A DNA stretch of 64,000 bases from Mytilus californianus (taxonomy: Eukaryota > Mollusca > Bivalvia > Mytilida > Mytilidae): the NCBI RefSeq assembly GCF_021869535.1, contig NW_026262648.1, positions 3,557,794-3,621,793 of the forward strand. The letters run 5' to 3'. The translations under genes were made by a program, and so were the position numbers. Positions 59,757-64,000 of the stretch are shown here, piece by piece. The notes under the pieces were generated by a model. It did no database searches. It was not told the origin of the DNA and saw only the letters and a list, made by a program, of their open reading frames with translations. The first letter of the stretch is position 1. Every line of letters starts with the position of its first letter.

Positions 59757-61050
59757 AAATTGAGAATGGAAATGGGGAATGTGTCAAAGAGACAACAACC
59801 CGACCAAAGAGCAGAAAATAGCCCAAGGCCACAAATGGGTCTTCAACACAGCGAGAAATTCCCGCACCCGGAGGCGGTCTTCAGTTGGCCCTTAAACAAA
59901 AATGTGTAATAGTCGAATGAAAATGGACGACACACTAAAATCCAAAACATATAAATGAACTAAAATTTTAAAAAAAATACAAAATTAACAAAGGTCAATC
60001 TTCATCATATGAAAATCAAGCACAATCCCTCCCGTTAGCATGGTTAGGGGTTTAGCATCATACCATCATAAATTATATCAGGAGATCATAACCCGTATCA
60101 TGCCAACAACTGGTTTTAGAATAAATGTGTTTATTTCCGATGCAAAGACCCTATGAAGGAATCAATATTAATACCAAATATGCCATCTAATCTATATCGT
60201 AACTATATCACTTTTGAATAAGTCTGTTTAAAGGTTTGGTTTGCTTTTGAGGTGAATGTCGACATTTTTGTGCTTTGCATAGAATTTTACCATGAAAGAT
60301 TGGATGTGAAATACCTGGACGTATAAGATGTCTGCATGTTGATTTATATTTACGAATGATGTTCTTGTACCGATGATAAAATTTAATAAATGTTTTGCCT
60401 AGTTTGTGATATCGAAATCCCTGGTGTAATAATTTTTCAGTAATACAGAGGTTTCTTTCGTTAAAATCAATTTCGTTGTTACATACACGAGCGAATAGAA
60501 CAAGTTGAGATATATAGACACCATAAGATGTTGACAAGGGAACGTCGCCATCTGAAAATGGGTAATTAACAATATAAAATGAAAACTTATCTCTTTTATC
60601 ATACATTTTGGTATTAGGCTTTACAGATAAAGATGTCAAGATCCAGGAAAGGGCAGTGTTCATTGTTAGTATTAGCTTTATTTAAAGTCAGTTCAGCAGG
60701 ATATATCTCTTTAGTGTTCATACTGACGTCGTCATTATTGAGAGCCAATATATCATCCAAATATCTAAAATTGCTATTAAATTTTTGTATCAGATGTTGT
60801 TTCGATGGGTCTTTGCTGATTTTAGTCATAAATTGTAACTCATAACAATACAGAAAGAGGTCCGCAATAAGTGGTGCACAGTTAGTTCCCATTGGAATTC
60901 CGATAACTTGACGATATACGGAATCTCCATAGCGAACACAAATGTTATCTAATAAAAATTCAAGGGCTTTTATCGTATCAAAGCAGGTTCAATTGACATA
61001 ATTCTTTTGTCTGATGTTACTAAAAAATGACCTTAAAGAGTTAGAACATG
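59757..61050 (-). pseudogene. Naiad copy D: RT C-terminal half and 3' UTR
   Basis: A 5'-truncated minus-strand copy that starts at ~61050 in the SNSFRSFF region. It reads MGTNCAPLIADLFLYCYELQ, FRYLDDILAL and FLDLDIF to ~60614. After a frameshift near 60620-60650 it continues as KMYDKRDKFSFYIVNYPF, HQGFRYHKLGKTF and AQKCRHSPQKQTKPLNRL to 60208. The 3' UTR lacks the GC-rich module present in copies A and F (deletion near 59990) but keeps the SECIS-like hairpin and the CATTCTCAATTTG end at 59757. The frame-keeping T-tract is interrupted (CTCTTTCTG), unlike copy A. Confidence 0.93.
60005..60080 (-). promoter_or_regulatory. SECIS-like element in 3' UTR of Naiad copy D
   Basis: ATGA (60066-60069), 12 bases, AAA (60051-60053) next to CCCC, and TGA (60016-60018). 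GGTATGAT still faces ATTGTGC. The apical loop is ~10 bases longer than in A and F through a CTAACCATG-like partial duplication, while core and spacing are kept. Length change confined to the apical loop is what a constrained SECIS would allow. Confidence 0.72.
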
Positions 61051-61126
61051 TATGAGTCTTTTAAAGTCGTGTTTTCCTCATTCATTTTGGTGGTTTTTTT
61101 AAGTCATTGGTTAATAAAGGTGTCAT

Positions 61127-61254
61127 AAAATGGACGTTTTCATATTAATCCTGTATTATGTCCTGGTACAGTCGTTTTGGGTCTAGATCAGCTGTATTGG
61201 CCCAATACGACTGTCATTGATCATACTACAGAATTAATATGAAAACACCCATTT
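61127..61254. repeat. ~128-bp palindromic foldback
   Basis: AAATGGACGTTTTCATATTA at the left is mirrored by TAATATGAAAACACCCATTT at the right. Pairing continues inward (ACAGTCGTTTTGGG / CCCAATACGACTGT) around a short centre. It looks like a MITE-type foldback element. Confidence 0.85.
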
Positions 61255-61449
61255 AATAACACTATATCATTAGCTATATTGTGTAGACCTACTCGTCCTT
61301 TCACAGCAACAGTTTCTAGTGTACTTTAACGTTCAATATTTTCTTGTAGGATATCAAAGACATCTATATCATATTAACGGTAAAAAATATTTCTATCAGG
61401 CGGCATATAAAAATCACATATATATAAATCTACATCATTTTAACATACA

Positions 61450-61975
61450 TTTTTATCAATTTTTAACCAAATCATACTATCTGCACAACATTTTAATATA
61501 GTAATATAAATGATTAACCATTTTTTATAGAAAATAACTACACCTCCTCCTCTACATTTTTCTCTATACACAGACATGTCTCGTAGTCTTTCAGATCAAA
61601 TTCATCTGGACACTTCAACAAATATTCATTTATACACAATATAATATTTATTCACTTATTTCCAAAAAATTGTATCCGATAAAAAAATTTCCGAATCAAC
61701 CCTTTTTATATATTCCTTGAACAAGTTTTAAGGAAACCACTGTTTTCTTCTTCTTTAGAAAAGTCTATGAATAGTATAGCTCCTTTACTATTAAATTTTT
61801 CAGCATATTCTATAATATCCTGAGTTTGACGTACGCTAAATCCTATATAGCGATTTTTTACATAACCATTTTGGTCTCTGTGTATGATGATGGGTAGATT
61901 TTTTCAAGTGTTTGTGCTAAAGTATATGTAATTAGTTCAACATCTGTATTCAACAAAGTATTTTTGTTATTTTAC
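61450..61975 (-). pseudogene. L1/Tx1-like LINE reverse transcriptase relic
   Basis: On the minus strand, with shifts: LPTIIHRDQNGYVKNRYIGF, VRQTQDIIEYAEKFNSKG, AILFIDFSKEE, then a decayed FFGNK-stop-INIILCINE. This is the RT segment from the Q.G..K.R.I block to the FL.DF.KAF motif A and F...FIKWI of L1/Tx1-type LINEs. The KAF residues of motif A have become KEE. A relic of the ORF1 protein lies upstream in the same orientation (62430-63110). Confidence 0.68.
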
Positions 61976-62119
61976 TTTTTAAATTTGATATTCCTCTTTG
62001 ACCCTTTGAAACATATGATAATATATATATACAGCACATGAGTATGCATCAACTCTATCTATCTTGGCAGACCAACATTTTAACATACATGTAACAGGAT
62101 TGTACAAGTTGATCGTAAT

Positions 62120-62167
62120 TTCTTCTTCTTCTTCTTCTTCTTCTTCTTCTTCTTCTTCTTCTTCTTC
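62120..62167. repeat. (TTC)n microsatellite
   Basis: About 16 uninterrupted TTC units, inside the LINE relic region. Confidence 0.98.
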
Positions 62168-62269
62168 AGTTTCAGAAAACCATCACTAATATCACTCTCC
62201 GCTACCTCCTATTTCTTCCATAGATCACCATTCAGATAGAATTTGTCTCCCGCAATATAAGATTTTTTT

Positions 62270-62429
62270 TGTTTTTATGACCCCGCCGACTTAGGTCGGG
62301 ACCATATAGTGTGACTCTTATCAGTCATTCTGTTATTCCGTCTTTCCGCAACAAACAGTTATACAAACTTTTTTTTAAACTCCTTCAAATAATGAGCTAA
62401 TTTTCAGTATGTGGGTCTACTATGATGAG
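62270..62429. repeat. Dispersed bivalve repeat (GACCCCGCCGAC family)
   Basis: GACCCCGCCGACTTAGGTCG, GGACCATATAGTGTGACTCT and TTCTGTTATTCCGTCTTTCC. I recognise it as a common interspersed bivalve sequence. It separates the two LINE relic parts. Confidence 0.6.
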
Positions 62430-63110
62430 TTACAGATCGAGTAAACGTTTGCGAGCGGAAGCATTCGTATCGTTTCGACACGCCAATTTTTTCTTTCCTT
62501 GGGCATTGAGGTTACCATTTTTTTCCCGTCTCTCATAAACCTCTTTAGGATACTGTGGGCTAATACCGTTTTTGCTGCCTTTCAATCGATTTGAAACACT
62601 TAAGATCATTTTGCGATCCTCGAATTTTCACCACAATCGGTCTTGCTTGAGTTGTATCATTTTTCCTTTCCCTAAACGGTATGATATTTCCAAAGTAATA
62701 TTGTCTTTTGGATTTTCTATTATCAGGTTGTTTTCAAAAATTTAATTAATACAGTTTTCATTGATTTTTTGTCCCTTTTCAACCCCCTTGTCTCTCGTTG
62801 CACCCCTTCAGCTCCTTCCTCACTTTGTCCAGTTCTAAATATTTCAAATTTTGCCTCAGATTTTTTATTTCATAACGACAAGTTTATCACTAACTTCATG
62901 GTTTTCATTTTGATAACTCTACATCAGATTTGAACTTTTGATATCAGACCTTTTAGATCGTCGTGTGCATCTGACAAAATTTATACACTTTGTTCATATG
63001 TACTAATACGCTTATTGCAGTCTTTAATTTCATTGTCCACAGAACCAAATTTTGTTTCCATTTTGTTCCACTATCTTATCAAGTGTTGTTAATTTTGTAA
63101 TATAAATGTA
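62430..63110 (-). pseudogene. L1-like ORF1 (RNA-binding protein) relic
   Basis: On the minus strand: ENPKDNITLEISYRLGKGK, FEDRKMILSVSNRLKGSKNG and ISPQYPKEVYERREKNG. This is the order of the RRM-plus-C-terminal domain of L1 ORF1 proteins (IENVHRVG.K, F.DR..IL...R.LKG, IS.DFPKE..ERR). An upstream stretch with DNEIKDCNKRISTYEQSV could be the remains of the coiled coil. Several stops and frameshifts are present. Together with the RT relic it suggests a single minus-strand LINE with a large internal deletion. Confidence 0.6.
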
Positions 63111-64000
63111 CACAGAAAGCGAGCTTTGACAAGTAAGTCACATGTGAACTCATTCGAAGCCAGCTTGGTTTAATCATATTAGGTAATATGTAATATTCAC
63201 TTGAGTTAGCTTGGTTTGCTCATACATAAAATATTTCTATGAATAATAGTTTAAAATTTAAATGAATTTTATTCAAATATGTACTTTAGACAGTCGGTTT
63301 TTTTTTCATTTCTTTGTTTTAATTTTATTGTTTTACTTCTGAAGTTTAATATTAATTTTTATTCTGATAATTTCTTTTTTACTTTGAAAATTAAAATTAT
63401 TTTTCTGATTATTATTCCATTTCATTTAACTTAAATTTTGTTTGAAAAAAATTATATTTTTTAACGGTGAAAAATAATTTTTACCATTATACAACCCTTT
63501 TCCTAATTATCAAATTTTGATCTAAAACAACACCTATTTACTAAAAACAACATCTCTTAAATTTTTTATAGGAATTCGAGAAATAGATTTTGTTAAAGTT
63601 AAGGTATTCCTTGCAGACACAAATACAATATACATTATATCACTGTTAGTCCGGATTTTCGTAAACATATGATACAAATAAGTTCTTATTCTTTAATATT
63701 TCCAATTCAAATTCCTTTACATTTTTTCGTTGTCATAGCAACATATTTCATAAACATTATTCATGATGAAATGTTTTATACAATTGGCAACATAACTTTA
63801 TTTCGTATTTGAAACTTTTGTTCTAGGTGGTCTGCAAATGTGTTTATCTTTTTTTAATTTTTGGTACGCTCTTTGGACTCGTAACTACGGAAACATTTTT
63901 TCTTAGATACAAGACGTAAGGACATGATTAAAAAGACATCCTGTTTATTTAACATATCCTCTATGACACAGCAAATCATTTAAGAACCTTTTAAACTGAA
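63111..64000. other. Very AT-rich non-coding end of the window
   Basis: No coding or structural signal was recognised. Confidence 0.5.

Noticed and set aside
61319..61501. 60-codon plus-strand open frame
   Set aside because: The minus strand here carries the LINE RT relic, and the plus frame is compositionally AT-driven.

Overview
This is eukaryotic DNA, almost certainly from a marine bivalve and probably a mytilid mussel. It is AT-rich and intron-bearing, with no operons. It is crowded with dispersed repeats that I recognise as typical of mussel genomes: the repeat containing CTGATGAGTC/GACGAAACGCGCGTCTGGCGTA, the 'GAGAGTTGTCTCATTGGCAC' tail, and others. No complete host gene is present. 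The coding signal is nearly all transposon-derived: Penelope-like, LINE, PIF/Harbinger, MULE and Tc1/mariner. Two short pieces may be host exons: a signal-peptide exon resembling prolyl 4-hydroxylase alpha and a PHD-like zinc-finger fragment.

Layout. 1-11769 is a satellite array of ~187-bp monomers in two alternating types (dimer ~374 bp) with a ~1.69-kb higher-order repeat. 11770-23700 is mostly unique or intronic DNA with small repeat relics. 23.7-26.6 kb holds a two-exon PIF/Harbinger transposase gene on the minus strand, with two retroelement relics in and beside it. 32.9-45.2 kb is one large composite insertion: two ~450-bp direct repeats with GGTTGCA/TGCAACC ends, flanked by TTAA on both outer sides, around three ~1.22-kb tandem units. 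It was later hit by a Penelope-like element (itself hit by a second copy in antisense), by a 149-bp MITE and by a 2.1-kb TA-flanked DNA element. 47.4-51 kb has a LINE relic and a MULE relic. 51.8-58.5 kb is a run of minisatellites. 59.8-61.1 kb is another Penelope-like copy, and 61.4-63.1 kb a decayed L1/Tx1-like LINE.

Main result. The Penelope-like elements are of the permuted Naiad type (N-terminal GIY-YIG, CxC motif, C-terminal reverse transcriptase). The nearly full-length copy (33791-37685, minus) is open across the endonuclease and most of the RT except for four in-frame stops. All four are UGA. Three sit where the endonuclease zinc-finger cysteines are expected and one just before the RT core. 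The same UGAs recur at homologous positions in diverged, separately inserted copies. The 3' UTRs of three copies contain a stem-loop with the hallmarks of a type-II SECIS element (AUGA, 12 nt, AAA, UGAU). This is a selenoprotein-encoding retrotransposon family. Selenocysteine-containing Naiads have been described from clams and spiders; this family, its UGA positions and its SECIS are read directly from this window.
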